Part shown: piece by piece, positions 52,643 to 61,348 of the stretch | Layout: every line of letters starts with the position of its first letter | How positions within the stretch are numbered: the first letter of the stretch is position 1 | From: Xenorhabdus kozodoii | Lineage (GTDB): Bacteria > Pseudomonadota > Gammaproteobacteria > Enterobacterales > Enterobacteriaceae | NCBI RefSeq assembly: GCF_002632875.1 | Contig: NZ_NJCX01000009.1 | Location: forward strand, 1-64,000 | Length of the DNA: 64,000 bases | Reading direction: 5' to 3' | Program-made: the position numbers and the translations under genes | Notes under the pieces: generated by a model | Databases searched by the model: none | Told to the model about the DNA's origin: nothing | What the model saw: only the letters and a program-made list of their open reading frames with translations

Positions 52643-53158
52643 ATGGCATTACCTCGCAAACTGAAATACCTGAATTTATTCAATGATGGCAACAATTACA
52701 TCGGCGTCGTGGAAGAAGTGACCCTGCCCAAACTGAGCCGCAAACTCGAAGCGTACCGGGGCGGCGGCATGAACGGCGCCGCCAATGTGGATTTGGGGCT
52801 GGATGACGGCGCCTTAGATGCGGAATTTACCCTCGGTGGTATTGAAGCCCAACTGTACAAACAGTGGGGGATTGAGAAAGTGGATGGCGTGGCTCTGCGT
52901 TTTAATGGTTCATTCCAGCGTGACGATACCGGCGAAGTGATTGCGGTTGAAGTGGCGATGCGTGGCCGCTTCTCAGAATTCGACCCCGGCAACTACAAAC
53001 AGGGCGACAACACCCAGACCAAAGTCAGCGCCAAAAATACCTATTTCAAACTGACGTGGGACGGTGAAGTGCTGGTCGAAATCGACACCGTCAATATGGT
53101 GGAAATCGTCGGCGGCGTTGACCGTCTTGAAGCCCATCGTCGAGCCATCGGCTTGTAA
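52643..53158 (+). CDS. FII: Tail tube protein FII
   Basis: 171 residues; LPRKLKYLNLFNDGNNYIGV and GGMNGAANVDLGLDDGALDA are P2 gpFII motifs. Inner tube of the contractile tail. Confidence 0.95.
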   Translation: MALPRKLKYLNLFNDGNNYIGVVEEVTLPKLSRKLEAYRGGGMNGAANVDLGLDDGALDAEFTLGGIEAQLYKQWGIEKVDGVALRFNGSFQRDDTGEVIAVEVAMRGRFSEFDPGNYKQGDNTQTKVSAKNTYFKLTWDGEVLVEIDTVNMVEIVGGVDRLEAHRRAIGL

Positions 53159-53192
53159 CCTCACTGATTTTTAACCCAAGGAACACATTATC

Positions 53193-53510
53193 ATGACTGA
53201 ACAAACTCCTGCTATCCAGCCCGAACACGCCACGGTGACACTGGAAGATCCGATTGCCCGTGGTGCCACGTCCATCACTGATATCATCGTCCGCAAGCCG
53301 AACAGCGGTGCCCTGCGCGGCGTTCGTTTACAGGCGTTAATGGAAATGGACGTTGACTCGATGATGCTGGTGTTGCCCCGTATCACCGCGCCCGCCCTGA
53401 CCAAAAACGATTTATTGCTGATGTCCCCCGGTGACCTGATTAACCTGAGTGTCGAGGTGGTCAATTTTTTGTTACCGAAGTCGGTGAAGTCCGATTTCCA
53501 GACAGCATAA
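53193..53510 (+). CDS. E: Tail assembly protein E
   Basis: 105 residues. The frame-0 product, ending VVNFLLPKSVKSDFQTA. P2 gpE is a tape-measure chaperone, and the same mRNA gives a longer E+E' protein by -1 frameshifting at the TTTTTTG site near its end. Confidence 0.92.
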   Translation: MTEQTPAIQPEHATVTLEDPIARGATSITDIIVRKPNSGALRGVRLQALMEMDVDSMMLVLPRITAPALTKNDLLLMSPGDLINLSVEVVNFLLPKSVKSDFQTA

Positions 53511-53641
53511 CTGTTGATGAACTGGTGGCGGATATCGCCACCGTCTTTCACTGGTCGCCCGCCGTGACCGCCGACATGAGCCTGACCGAATTACTGGCCT
53601 GGCGTTACCGGGCCATAAAACGGAGTGGCGCCGATGAGTGA
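53193..53641 (+). CDS. E': Tail assembly fusion protein E+E' (-1 frameshift)
   Basis: At 53465-53471 the frame-0 codons AAT-TTT-TTG form the slippery heptamer T-TTT-TTG. A -1 slip continues as VTEVGEVRFPDSITVDELVA, then DIATVFHWSPAV and SLTELLAWRYRAIKRSG, ending at TGA 53639-53641. The C-terminal part corresponds to P2 E' (DELMADIAVIFHW..SLTEL). The frame is open throughout, overlapping the T start by 8 nt. Confidence 0.88.
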
Positions 53642-56318
53642 CCGAAATTTACGCCTGCAAGTCATTCTGGGGGCGGTTGATAAATTAACCCGCCCCTTTA
53701 AGGGGGCGCAGGAATCCAATAAACGGCTGGCGGAAACACTTCGCCAGTCACGCCAGCAACTGCGCGACTTAAACCAGCAGGCTGGCCGTATTGACGGCTT
53801 CCGCAAAACCAAGCAGGCGTTGGGCAGTGCCGAACAATCCTACCGCAGCGCCACCGAAAAAGTGGCGGCACTGGCGCGCGAACTGAAAGCCAGCGAGCAC
53901 CCCACCAAAACCCAGATTACCCAGTTTGAGCGGGCAAAAAATGCCGCCGCCCAGTTCAAGGACAAAACCCAAACCTTAAGCCAGGCTTTGCAACGCCAGC
54001 GGGATGCACTGCACGCCAGCGGCATTTCAACAAATCAACTGGGGCAGGCTCAGCGGCGCATCAATGCCGATATCAGCCGCACGACCGGCACACTGGCGCA
54101 ACAACAACAGCAACTGGAACGGCTGCGCCAGCAGGAGCAGCGCATGGCAGCGGCCAAATCCCGCTACCAGAAAATGAAGGACGTGCGTAATCAGGTGGCG
54201 ACGACGGGGGCAGCCGCTACCGCTGCCGGAGTGGGGACACTCTACAGTGCCAAACGGGTGATGATGCCGGGCTATGATTTTGAAGTGGGCATGTCAAAAG
54301 TGCAGGCCCTGACCCGTCTGGATAAGAAGTCCCCTGAACTGAAACAGTTACGCGAACAGGCTCGGCAATTAGGTGCCACCACGGCGTTCACCGCTAATCA
54401 GGTGGCACAGGGGCAAAGTTTCTATGCAATGGCCGGTTTTAAACCGGATCAAATACGCGCCGCTATGCCGGGCACGCTGGCAATGTCACTGGCCGGTGAT
54501 ACGGATTTGGCGACCACGGCCGATATCGGCTCCAATATTCTGACTGGCTTTAAACTGAAATCCGAAGAAATGGGTCGCGTCAGTGATGTGTTGGTCGGGG
54601 CTTTTACCCGTTCGAATACCAACCTGACAATGCTGGGCGAAACCATGAAATATGTGGCACCTGTTGCGGCTGGCTTGGGGGTTGATATTGAAACTGCCGC
54701 TGCTGCCACTGGTAAGTTGGGTGATGCCGGTATTCAGGGCAGTATGGCGGGGACATCCCTGAGATCTATTCTGGGTCGATTGGCTGAACCCCCTGCCACA
54801 GCCGCCAAGGCATTAAAAAAACTGAGTATTCAAACCAAGGATGTCAAAGGTAATTTACGGGCATTACCGGATATATTAACCGAACTGAACGCCAAGACTG
54901 CCAAAATGGGGAATGCCCAACGTGCAGGTATCTTCAAGGCAATTGCGGGTGAAGAAGCCTTTTCAGCCTTGTCGGTATTAGCCGATCAGGCCGGCTCTGG
55001 CGAGTTACAAAAACTCATTAAGGAATTGAAGAACGCCCAGGGTGAAGCGAAGAAAGTCGCTGATACCATGACCGATAACCTAGATGGTGACCTGAAAGCG
55101 TTGTCGTCTGCATGGGAAGATCTCGGCATCCAAATCTTTGGCGAAGTAGACAGCCCATTGCGTGGCATTGCGCAACGCATTACCAAGATTATCAGTAAAA
55201 CCGGCGACTGGATGAAAGCCAATCCTGAACTGACCAAAACCTTAGCGATGGTGGGTATCGGGTTAGGCGTCATATTGACGGTATTTGGGATGATCACGCT
55301 GGCTCTGGCGGCGTTGTTGGGGCCATTGGCTATGGTTAAGTTTGGTCTGAGTGTGCTCGGTATCAAGGGCGCGGGTTCTGTTCTGAAATTGGGGCAGGCA
55401 TTTTCTGCTGTCGGCAAAGTGTTGTCGTGGTTGCGGGTGCTGGTGCTGACAAACCCCCTGTTATTGATCATTGGCCTGATTGCTCTGGGCGCCTATCTGA
55501 TTTGGAAAAACTGGGACAAGCTGGGGCCGTGGTTTAAAAAATTGTGGGATACCATTTCCAACTACGTGACGACGGCATGGGCCAGCATTAAACAAAAAAT
55601 TCTGAACAAGTGGGCAGAAATCAAGGCGGACATTTTAGCGAAATGGGATGCCATCAAAACGTATATTTCGAATAAATGGAATGAGATTGTCGAGAACGCC
55701 AAAAAACTGCCGGGGCGGTTTAAAAAATTCGGAAAGGACATTATCGAAAAACTCATTACCGGTATTAAAGATAAATGGGCGGCGTTAAAGAAAAATATGT
55801 CTGAATTGGGCACGCAAATAAAAGACGCGGTTACGCCTGATTTCATGAAAGAACAACAACAAAAGCCCCAGGTGAAAGCGGCGCTGGCATCGTATGCCGA
55901 ATTTTCCGGTGCTCATGATACTGGTGGGTATATTCCGGCCGGGAAATTTGGTCTGGTGGGGGAATATGGCCCTGAACTGATTAACGGCCCTGCCCGTGTG
56001 ACCAGTCGCCGCCAGACTGCCGCTCTCGCTGGCATGGCAGCGGCGGCACTGTCCATGGGCAGCGTATCGGCTGCCCGTGCTCAACAGGCTCCGCTGCATC
56101 CCCACAGCCTGCCCGCCGCGCACTACCAAACTGCCGGGATAACGGTTATCAACCAAAACCAGCGTAATGACCGCCCTGCTTATGAAATCCATATTCACGC
56201 CACGCCGGCACATTCGGCGCCGGACATTGCGCGTCTGGTGGCACAGGAAATAGATCGTCGTGAACAACAGCAACGTGCCCGCGCCCGCAGTGCATTTTCC
56301 GATAGGGAGGATTATTAA
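53634..56318 (+). CDS. T: Tape-measure protein T
   Basis: 894 residues from ATG 53634. N-terminal coiled coils (LRQSRQQLRDLNQQAGRIDG), then the TIGR01760-type domain (TAFTANQVAQGQSFYAMAGF), two or three hydrophobic segments around 540-630 (LAMVGIGLGVILTVFGMITL, VLVLTNPLLLIIGLIALGAY) and repeated short Lys/Trp segments (WAEIKADILAKWDAIKTYIS). Its length sets the tail length and the hydrophobic parts probably enter the host membrane. Confidence 0.94.
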   Translation: MSDRNLRLQVILGAVDKLTRPFKGAQESNKRLAETLRQSRQQLRDLNQQAGRIDGFRKTKQALGSAEQSYRSATEKVAALARELKASEHPTKTQITQFERAKNAAAQFKDKTQTLSQALQRQRDALHASGISTNQLGQAQRRINADISRTTGTLAQQQQQLERLRQQEQRMAAAKSRYQKMKDVRNQVATTGAAATAAGVGTLYSAKRVMMPGYDFEVGMSKVQALTRLDKKSPELKQLREQARQLGATTAFTANQVAQGQSFYAMAGFKPDQIRAAMPGTLAMSLAGDTDLATTADIGSNILTGFKLKSEEMGRVSDVLVGAFTRSNTNLTMLGETMKYVAPVAAGLGVDIETAAAATGKLGDAGIQGSMAGTSLRSILGRLAEPPATAAKALKKLSIQTKDVKGNLRALPDILTELNAKTAKMGNAQRAGIFKAIAGEEAFSALSVLADQAGSGELQKLIKELKNAQGEAKKVADTMTDNLDGDLKALSSAWEDLGIQIFGEVDSPLRGIAQRITKIISKTGDWMKANPELTKTLAMVGIGLGVILTVFGMITLALAALLGPLAMVKFGLSVLGIKGAGSVLKLGQAFSAVGKVLSWLRVLVLTNPLLLIIGLIALGAYLIWKNWDKLGPWFKKLWDTISNYVTTAWASIKQKILNKWAEIKADILAKWDAIKTYISNKWNEIVENAKKLPGRFKKFGKDIIEKLITGIKDKWAALKKNMSELGTQIKDAVTPDFMKEQQQKPQVKAALASYAEFSGAHDTGGYIPAGKFGLVGEYGPELINGPARVTSRRQTAALAGMAAAALSMGSVSAARAQQAPLHPHSLPAAHYQTAGITVINQNQRNDRPAYEIHIHATPAHSAPDIARLVAQEIDRREQQQRARARSAFSDREDY

Positions 56319-56320
56319 TC

Positions 56321-56785
56321 ATGATGGCCGCATTGGGTTTATTTGTCTTTATGTTGAAAACAACACCTTACCAGAGCCTGCAACACCAACAATCATGGCG
56401 ATTTGGGTTCAATAACCGGATTGGCGCCCGTCCGGCGTTCCAGTTTATAGGGCCGAACAATGACACCATCACGCTATCGGGCACCCTGTACCCTGAAATT
56501 ACAGGTGGGCGCCTGTCCCTTTTGGCATTGCAACTGATGGCGGACAGTGGCAAAGCGTGGTCATTTCTGGATGGTCACGGCACGATTTACGGCATGTTTA
56601 TCATCGAGAGTATTGACCAGACAAAAACCGAGTTCTTTGTTGACGGTGCCGCCCGAAAAATTGATTTTACCGTCACCCTGCGCCGGGTAGATGAAAATTT
56701 AGGGCAAATGTTCGGGGATCTGCGTATCCAACTGGATGCTGTTAAAACGGCAGTCACCGATAAAATCACGGGATTGCTTTCATGA
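56321..56785 (+). CDS. U: Tail terminator protein U
   Basis: 154 residues; ALGLFVFMLKTTPYQSLQHQ and TLSGTLYPEITGGRLSLLAL are conserved P2 gpU segments. Overlaps D by 4 nt. Confidence 0.94.
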   Translation: MMAALGLFVFMLKTTPYQSLQHQQSWRFGFNNRIGARPAFQFIGPNNDTITLSGTLYPEITGGRLSLLALQLMADSGKAWSFLDGHGTIYGMFIIESIDQTKTEFFVDGAARKIDFTVTLRRVDENLGQMFGDLRIQLDAVKTAVTDKITGLLS

Positions 56786-57885
56786 TGTCACCCAAATTGG
56801 ACTGGATCACCGGCAACACTCACACCCCCGTCTATGTGCTGAGTGCCGGGGAGGAAAATATCAATGCCCGCATTCAGGACAGACTGATTTCCCTGAGCCT
56901 GACCGATAATCGGGGCTTTGAAGCGGATCAGCTGGATATTGAACTGGACGACAGCGACGGCCGGTTATCGTTGCCCCGTCGCGGGATGGACTTGTCCTTG
57001 CACTTGGGCTGGGGCGACGCCCTTATTCATAAAGGACAGTTTATTGTGGATGAGATTGAATACAGCGGGGCACCGGATAAAATCAATATCCGTGCCCGCA
57101 GTGCTGATTTTCGGGCGAGCCTCAATATCAGCCGTGAGTTGTCGTATCATCAGAAAACCCTGAGTGATATTGTGCGCACTATCGCCACACGTAATAACCT
57201 GAAACCAGAAATCGACACCGCACTGGCCGATATCCGGCTCAATCATATTGACCAGACCAATGAATCTGACGGCAGCTTCTTAACCCGGCTGGCAAAACAG
57301 GAGGGCGCCATTGCCACTGTCAAGAACGGCTGTTTGCTGTTTATCCGCGCAGGGCAGAACAAAACCGCCCGCGGCCGTCCGTTGCCATTGATAAACATTA
57401 CCCGCCAATCCGGTGACGGTTATCGTTTTTCACTGGCCGATCGCAGCGCCTATACCGGTGTATCGGCCAGTTGGCTGAACACCCGTGAACCAAAGAAAAA
57501 AGAACAGGTCACGGTGAAACGCAAGCGGCGAAAAACCCGCAAGGCCAATCCGCAAAAAGAAGAAAAACACGGGGGCTATCTGGTTGGCAGTGAGGGCAAT
57601 GTATTGGTAATGAAGCATACCTATTCCAATAGATCCAATGCGGAACGGGCAGCCAAAGCCGAATGGGAAAAAATCCAACGCGGTGTTGCGTCGTTTTCCA
57701 TTCAACTGGCAACCGGCCGACCGGAGTTGTTCCCTGAAATGCCGGTCAGGGTGTCCGGCTTTAAACCCGAAATTGATAATGCTGACTGGACGCTGGTCAC
57801 GGTCACCCATACGCTGAATGACAGCGGGTTGACGTCGGCGTTAGAACTGGAAGTGACGATTTCGGATGCTGACATGGGTGAATGA
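56782..57885 (+). CDS. D: Tail protein D (baseplate hub)
   Basis: 367 residues; TDNRGFEADQLDIELDDSDG, RRGMDLSLHLGWGDALIHKG and SDGSFLTRLAKQEGAIATVK are P2 gpD motifs. Forms the hub around the spike. An unusually basic KKKEQVTVKRKRRKTRK stretch lies near 233-250. Confidence 0.94.
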   Translation: MMSPKLDWITGNTHTPVYVLSAGEENINARIQDRLISLSLTDNRGFEADQLDIELDDSDGRLSLPRRGMDLSLHLGWGDALIHKGQFIVDEIEYSGAPDKINIRARSADFRASLNISRELSYHQKTLSDIVRTIATRNNLKPEIDTALADIRLNHIDQTNESDGSFLTRLAKQEGAIATVKNGCLLFIRAGQNKTARGRPLPLINITRQSGDGYRFSLADRSAYTGVSASWLNTREPKKKEQVTVKRKRRKTRKANPQKEEKHGGYLVGSEGNVLVMKHTYSNRSNAERAAKAEWEKIQRGVASFSIQLATGRPELFPEMPVRVSGFKPEIDNADWTLVTVTHTLNDSGLTSALELEVTISDADMGE

Positions 57886-57950
57886 TTTGCTATAATCGCG
57901 CCATCGCCTAACACAACGGGCGCTTTCCTGATGATTGAGGTGCTCACATT

Positions 57951-58181
57951 ATGATGAGATGCCCCCTGTGCGGCCATGTTGCCCATACCCGCAGTAGTTT
58001 TGAACACACCCCCCAAACCAAAGAGCGCTATAACCAATGCCAGAACATCAATTGTGGTGCCACGTTCGTCAGTCATGAAACTTTTGTGCGTTGGGTGACT
58101 CAGCCGACTCTGGTTGAGTTTGCACAGCCACATCCTGTACGCGGTCAGCAAACGGTGATGTGTTTCGATAGCCCACAATAA
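57951..58181 (+). CDS. ogr: Late-gene activator Ogr/Delta
   Basis: 76 residues with the zinc-binding cysteines MRCPLCGHVAHTRSS and RYNQCQNINCGATF (C-x2-C, C-x4-C). It binds TGT-N12-ACA boxes and recruits RNA polymerase alpha subunit to late promoters. The short upstream region contains TTGCTATAAT as a candidate -10 box. Confidence 0.94.
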   Translation: MMRCPLCGHVAHTRSSFEHTPQTKERYNQCQNINCGATFVSHETFVRWVTQPTLVEFAQPHPVRGQQTVMCFDSPQ

Positions 58182-58241
58182 AATGAAAAAAAGCGTGTGG
58201 CATATCTATGATTCAGAAGGTCAAAAAGGAAACATAGAAAA

Positions 58242-58264
58242 CCCCTCAAATGTGAGGGGCTTTT
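58242..58264 (+). terminator. Bidirectional terminator between ogr and the moron
   Basis: CCCCTCA-AATG-TGAGGGG with A-tract on the left and CTTTT on the right; serves ogr on the plus strand and the moron on the minus strand. Confidence 0.8.
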
Positions 58265-58281
58265 ACATTATAGAGGTGAGA

Positions 58282-58677
58282 TCAACTATTCGTATGGCCG
58301 TGAGTATGAGATGAAATAATAAGTCCAACTTTATCATTTGTTGCCTTACCAGCCTCATCACATGATGTACGCGGATTCTCAAAAACGAAGCCAGAATGAT
58401 TATGTCTGTTAAGGACGCGGACTTCTTTTGTATTTTTTAGGTATGATTTTTTTTCATCAAGTCAAAGTGGGCTACAGACACCCATGTTAATGACTGCATG
58501 ATAAATCTTGTCGGTCACCCTGTCTTCATTCATCGTGAGCGTAACGATACCTTCACTGTCACTAATCGAAAGTGGTTGCCACATCCGCATTGATTTTTGC
58601 AAAACTGAGTGATTTGTTGATTGAGCAAAAACACCGAATGAGGTTAGCAAAAGTAATGTAACTATATATTTCTTCAT
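58282..58677 (-). CDS. Secreted moron protein with an in-frame UGA
   Basis: The first 71 codons encode a signal peptide (KKYIVTLLLLTSFGVFA-QS) and NHSVLQKSMRMWQPLSIS up to MGVCSPL, then UGA at 58462-58464. The same frame continues without another stop for 59 codons (LDEKKSYLKNTKEVRVLNRH, then SGFVFENPRTSCDEAGK), ending at 58282. The second half has matching composition and one cysteine to pair with the first. Either a nonsense mutation has cut a 131-codon gene, or the UGA, followed by C, is sometimes read through. Independent promoter and terminators mark it as a moron. Confidence 0.6.
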
Positions 58678-58870
58678 TCAAATAATCCTTGATTTTCATA
58701 AGTATGAGGGCAGATAAATATTGCATACAACAAACAATAATCAAGTTTTATATCATATAGGTGTGAAATCAGTCTGATAATTTGATAGAGAAAGTCTCTC
58801 GAAAATCAAGAAGAGTTTCGTAGATTGATAGATCCTGATCACAGGAAAAAGTAATATTATAGAAAATAAA

Positions 58871-58898
58871 AAACCCCTAGTATGATACGAGGGGTTTT
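58871..58898. terminator. Hairpin terminator at the prophage right end
   Basis: AAACCCCT..AGGGGTTT flanked by A- and T-tracts; bidirectional. Insulates phage and trhO transcription. Confidence 0.75.
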
Positions 58899-58924
58899 TA
58901 GTTAAAAATTATCGATAATGGTCT

Positions 58925-58936
58925 AGTGTGGACACT
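58925..58936. other. Candidate attR core
   Basis: AGTGTGGACACT, identical to 24724-24735. A related TGTGGACACA follows 3 bp later at 58940-58949. Confidence 0.55.
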
Positions 58937-58999
58937 CTGTGGACACAGATAGACATAAATGTATAAATATCAATAGACTACAAGGATATTTTGAACACC

Positions 59000-60058
59000 A
59001 TGCCAGTGTTACATAACCGTATTTCTAATAAAGAGCTGAAAGAGCGCATGTTGGCCGAAACTGAGCCGCGCACGACGATCTCTTTTTATAAATATTTTAC
59101 CATTTCCGAACCAGATGTTTTTCGCGATAACCTGTATCAAAAGTTTACTGAGTTATCTGTCTTTGGTCGGGTGTATATCGCCAAAGAAGGTATCAATGCA
59201 CAAATTAGTGTGCCTTCCAAAAATGTCGATGCGTTAAGGACATTATTGGATAAAACCGATCCGGCATTATACAATTTGCGCCTGAATATTGCGCTGGAAG
59301 ATGACGGTAAATCATTCTGGGTATTGCGCATGAAGGTGCGTGAGCGCATTGTTGCAGATGGCATTGAAGATGACACTTTTAATTCATCTAAAACAGGCGA
59401 ATACTTGAAGGCGGAGCAGGTTAACCAAATGTTGGATAATCCTGATGCTGTCTTTATCGATATGCGTAACCATTACGAATATGAAGTTGGGCATTTCGAA
59501 AACGCGATTGAAATTCCATCAGATACATTTCGTGAGCAGCTACCAATGGCTGTCGAGATGCTAAAGGACAATAAAGATAAAAATATCGTTATGTACTGTA
59601 CTGGCGGAATTCGTTGTGAAAAAGCGAGTGCTTATATGCTGCATAACGGCTTTAGCAACGTTTATCACGTAGAAGGTGGCATTATTGAGTATGCCCGTAA
59701 AGCGAAAGAACAAGGCTTGCCCGTTCGATTTATTGGCAAGAATTTTGTCTTTGATGAACGCATGGGTGAACGTATTACTGAAGACGTTATCGCGCACTGC
59801 CATCAATGTGGAACGGCGTGTGATAGCCATACCAACTGCAAAAATGATGGTTGCCATTTGCTGTTTATCCAGTGCCCATCTTGTGCAGCGCGTTTTGAAG
59901 GTTGTTGCAGCGATGCTTGTCGCGAAGAGATGAAATTGCCGGAAGAAGAACAGCGTACCCGTCGGGCAGGAAGAGAGAATGGGGCTAAGATTTTTAATAA
60001 GTCCCGCTATCGATTAAATGATGGCTTGAAGATTACATCACTGCAATCTATTAAGTAG
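59000..60058 (+). CDS. trhO: tRNA uridine-34 hydroxylase (rhodanese-type)
   Basis: 352 residues from ATG 59000 (MPVLHNRIS, as E. coli YceA). A TTG at 58991 is in frame and better spaced from AAGGA, so the protein may have three more residues. [20 protein letters not shown] is the N-terminal domain, [20 protein letters not shown] carries the rhodanese cysteine, and a Cys-rich zinc-binding tail ([20 protein letters not shown]) follows. It makes 5-hydroxyuridine at the wobble base. The prophage ends 63 bp upstream. Confidence 0.95.
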   Translation: MPVLHNRISNKELKERMLAETEPRTTISFYKYFTISEPDVFRDNLYQKFTELSVFGRVYIAKEGINAQISVPSKNVDALRTLLDKTDPALYNLRLNIALEDDGKSFWVLRMKVRERIVADGIEDDTFNSSKTGEYLKAEQVNQMLDNPDAVFIDMRNHYEYEVGHFENAIEIPSDTFREQLPMAVEMLKDNKDKNIVMYCTGGIRCEKASAYMLHNGFSNVYHVEGGIIEYARKAKEQGLPVRFIGKNFVFDERMGERITEDVIAHCHQCGTACDSHTNCKNDGCHLLFIQCPSCAARFEGCCSDACREEMKLPEEEQRTRRAGRENGAKIFNKSRYRLNDGLKITSLQSIK

Positions 60059-60081
60059 TCATTCTCAGTGATTTTGCTGTT

Positions 60082-60120
60082 TCCCCAGTCACATAACAAA
60101 TTATGTGGCTGGGAATTTAT
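60082..60120 (+). terminator. Terminator of trhO
   Basis: TCCCCAGTCACATAA-CAAA-TTATGTGGCTGGGA followed by ATTTATT; 23 nt past the stop. Confidence 0.7.
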
Positions 60121-60272
60121 TCTATTACCATAACTGGCAACTTTGGATCATTGGTGATAAATAGCATCAGGTTATTTATACTAAAACAGGCTATTCAAAA
60201 GAGTTAACAAAAATATTTAAAGCTATTATAAATAAAAAGTAACTCTATTTTATTAGAAACATCTATTTTTTC

Positions 60273-60377
60273 TATACCAATCTAACTTCAATATGCGTGT
60301 GATTTCTCCCCGCGAAGCGGGGAGAAATCAGGTTTCATATAGTGTTGTAAATTGCAACTTGAAGTTTAATGCGTATA
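60273..60377. repeat. 105-bp palindromic repeat, copy 5 (subtype B)
   Basis: TATACCAATCTAACTTCAAT ... GAAGTTTAATGCGTATA, centre ATTTCTCCCCGC-GAA-GCGGGGAGAAAT. Nearly identical to the copy at 15410-15514. Its last TA is the first TA of the next copy. Confidence 0.9.
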
Positions 60378-60480
60378 TACCAGTCGCCTTTCAAGATGCG
60401 TCTTATATCTCCCCGCGTAGCGGGGAGATATAAGCACTCTCATTGGCTTGCAAACGGCAACTTGAAGTTGGATTGGTATA
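60376..60480. repeat. 105-bp palindromic repeat, copy 6
   Basis: TATACCAGTCGCCTTTCAAG ... GAAGTTGGATTGGTATA, centre ATATCTCCCCGC-GTA-GCGGGGAGATAT. Overlaps copy 5 by TA. Its outer edge cuts a regulator relic. Confidence 0.9.
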
Positions 60481-60662
60481 GTAACCATAACGGGTCAAAT
60501 TAACCAAAATGACATCTGGAGAGAAGGTGGTAAGAATATCTATGGCATCCAGTATTAATGTGGTTCTTAAAGAAAGGATATCGGTATTTTCTTTTAGAGA
60601 TTCAATAAGTCCCAGACGGGTATAATGGCATTCATCAATGATTAATAGTTTTATTACTTGAA
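60481..60662 (-). pseudogene. RcsA/BglJ-like regulator relic
   Basis: Minus-strand reading gives VIKLLIIDECHYTRLGLIES, then LKENTDILSLRT and AIDILTTFSPDVILVNLTRY, a receiver-like N-terminal domain of the RcsA/BglJ/MatA group of LuxR-type regulators. There is no start codon in frame (an ATG lies one frame off at 60664, suggesting a small indel) and the gene ends where the repeat pair begins. The HTH domain is absent. Confidence 0.6.
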
Positions 60663-60868
60663 CATCCTTGTTCTACTATGGATATATTTGAATAATCCGC
60701 TTAATCGCTAAGCATCAGGTGGATGAACACGGAAGTATAATTCAATATTATGAAGAATAATAAACCATATGGATAGTTTCGTTGGTTGATATGTGTTCAG
60801 TTTTTGATTTGGGACACTCGATGTATTGAGTGTCCAAATGTGTTGGAAGTGTCTGAGTTTATTTATTG
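60663..60868. other. Intergenic region downstream of bssS
   Basis: No gene seen. A GACACTC-GATGTATT-GAGTGTC hairpin lies at about 60812-60833 and may end the bssS transcript on the minus strand. Confidence 0.45.
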
Positions 60869-61123
60869 TTAATGCCTAATATGGTCGTGCTGGCTGTATT
60901 CTGAGGCTTCTATTTTTGCAATTCCCGCTTGTAAAATGAGGATAAGCTGTTTAGCTACACCCGTTGTTAACCATAACGTTTTGTCAACACTGACATTCCC
61001 TGTGGTTTGATCTTGGGTGGATGAGTAGTGAAGGCGTATCATCATGGCGTCATAGGCATCGACAGTACTAATATCCCAGCCTACAACAGGATGAGTTTGA
61101 ATTATTTCATTTTCTTTTCCCAT
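60869..61123 (-). CDS. bssS: Biofilm regulator BssS
   Basis: 84 residues, length and sequence of E. coli BssS (YceP): NEIIQTHPVVGWDISTVDAY, then IRLHYSSTQDQ and DKTLWLTTGVAKQLILILQA, with GIAKIEASEY at the end. A small cytoplasmic protein implicated in indole/AI-2 related biofilm control. The start has a perfect AGGAGGT ribosome site. The dinI gene that lies nearby in E. coli is not here. Confidence 0.93.
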   Translation of the reverse strand: MGKENEIIQTHPVVGWDISTVDAYDAMMIRLHYSSTQDQTTGNVSVDKTLWLTTGVAKQLILILQAGIAKIEASEYSQHDHIRH

Positions 61124-61311
61124 ATAACCTCCTAATCAGACTACAGCATCATTATTGATTTAATTGACTAAGAGCAGCAGATCTCATCTAAGACCAGCCC
61201 TTAGCAGTATAAACCTTTTTGGCAATCTAAGAAGTGAAAAAACAGGATTTTTTGCTTTAGGGTTGGGAGGGGCCATGGCAGACGATTTCTGCTTTTTATA
61301 AAACCGAAACT

Positions 61312-61341
61312 GTGCGGAAATAAAGCGTAATTTCCGCACGA
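61312..61341 (-). terminator. Hairpin downstream of pyrC
   Basis: GTGCGGAAAT-AAAGCGTA-ATTTCCGCAC, a perfect 10-bp stem 8 nt beyond the pyrC stop. No strong U-tract. Confidence 0.55.
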
Positions 61342-61348
61342 AGGAGAG

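Larger units (their letters stand above)
24724..58936 (+). mobile_element. P2-like prophage, apparently complete (34.2 kb)
   Basis: Gene order is that of a P2 prophage: int, C, cox, early genes, A, cos, Q P | O N M L X, lysis, R S V W J I H G, FI FII E T U D, ogr. All capsid, terminase and tail genes are open. Accessory genes are dam, a PAPS-reductase-like gene, dcm, a terminase-like ATPase gene, hicAB, an invertible fibre module and a secreted-protein moron. It is inserted between lpxL and trhO. Confidence 0.93.
58678..58999. other. Right prophage end and trhO upstream region
   Basis: No gene. Contains the moron promoter region, the terminator at 58871-58898, attR at 58925-58936 and the trhO ribosome site AAGGA at 58982-58986. 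Confidence 0.6.

Noticed and set aside
24724..58936. Reading the P2-like locus as a headless tailocin (xenorhabdicin-only) cluster
   Set aside because: Q, P, O, N, M and L are all full length with a cos-like site, int, C, cox and A, so a complete prophage is the simpler reading; tail particles may still be released.
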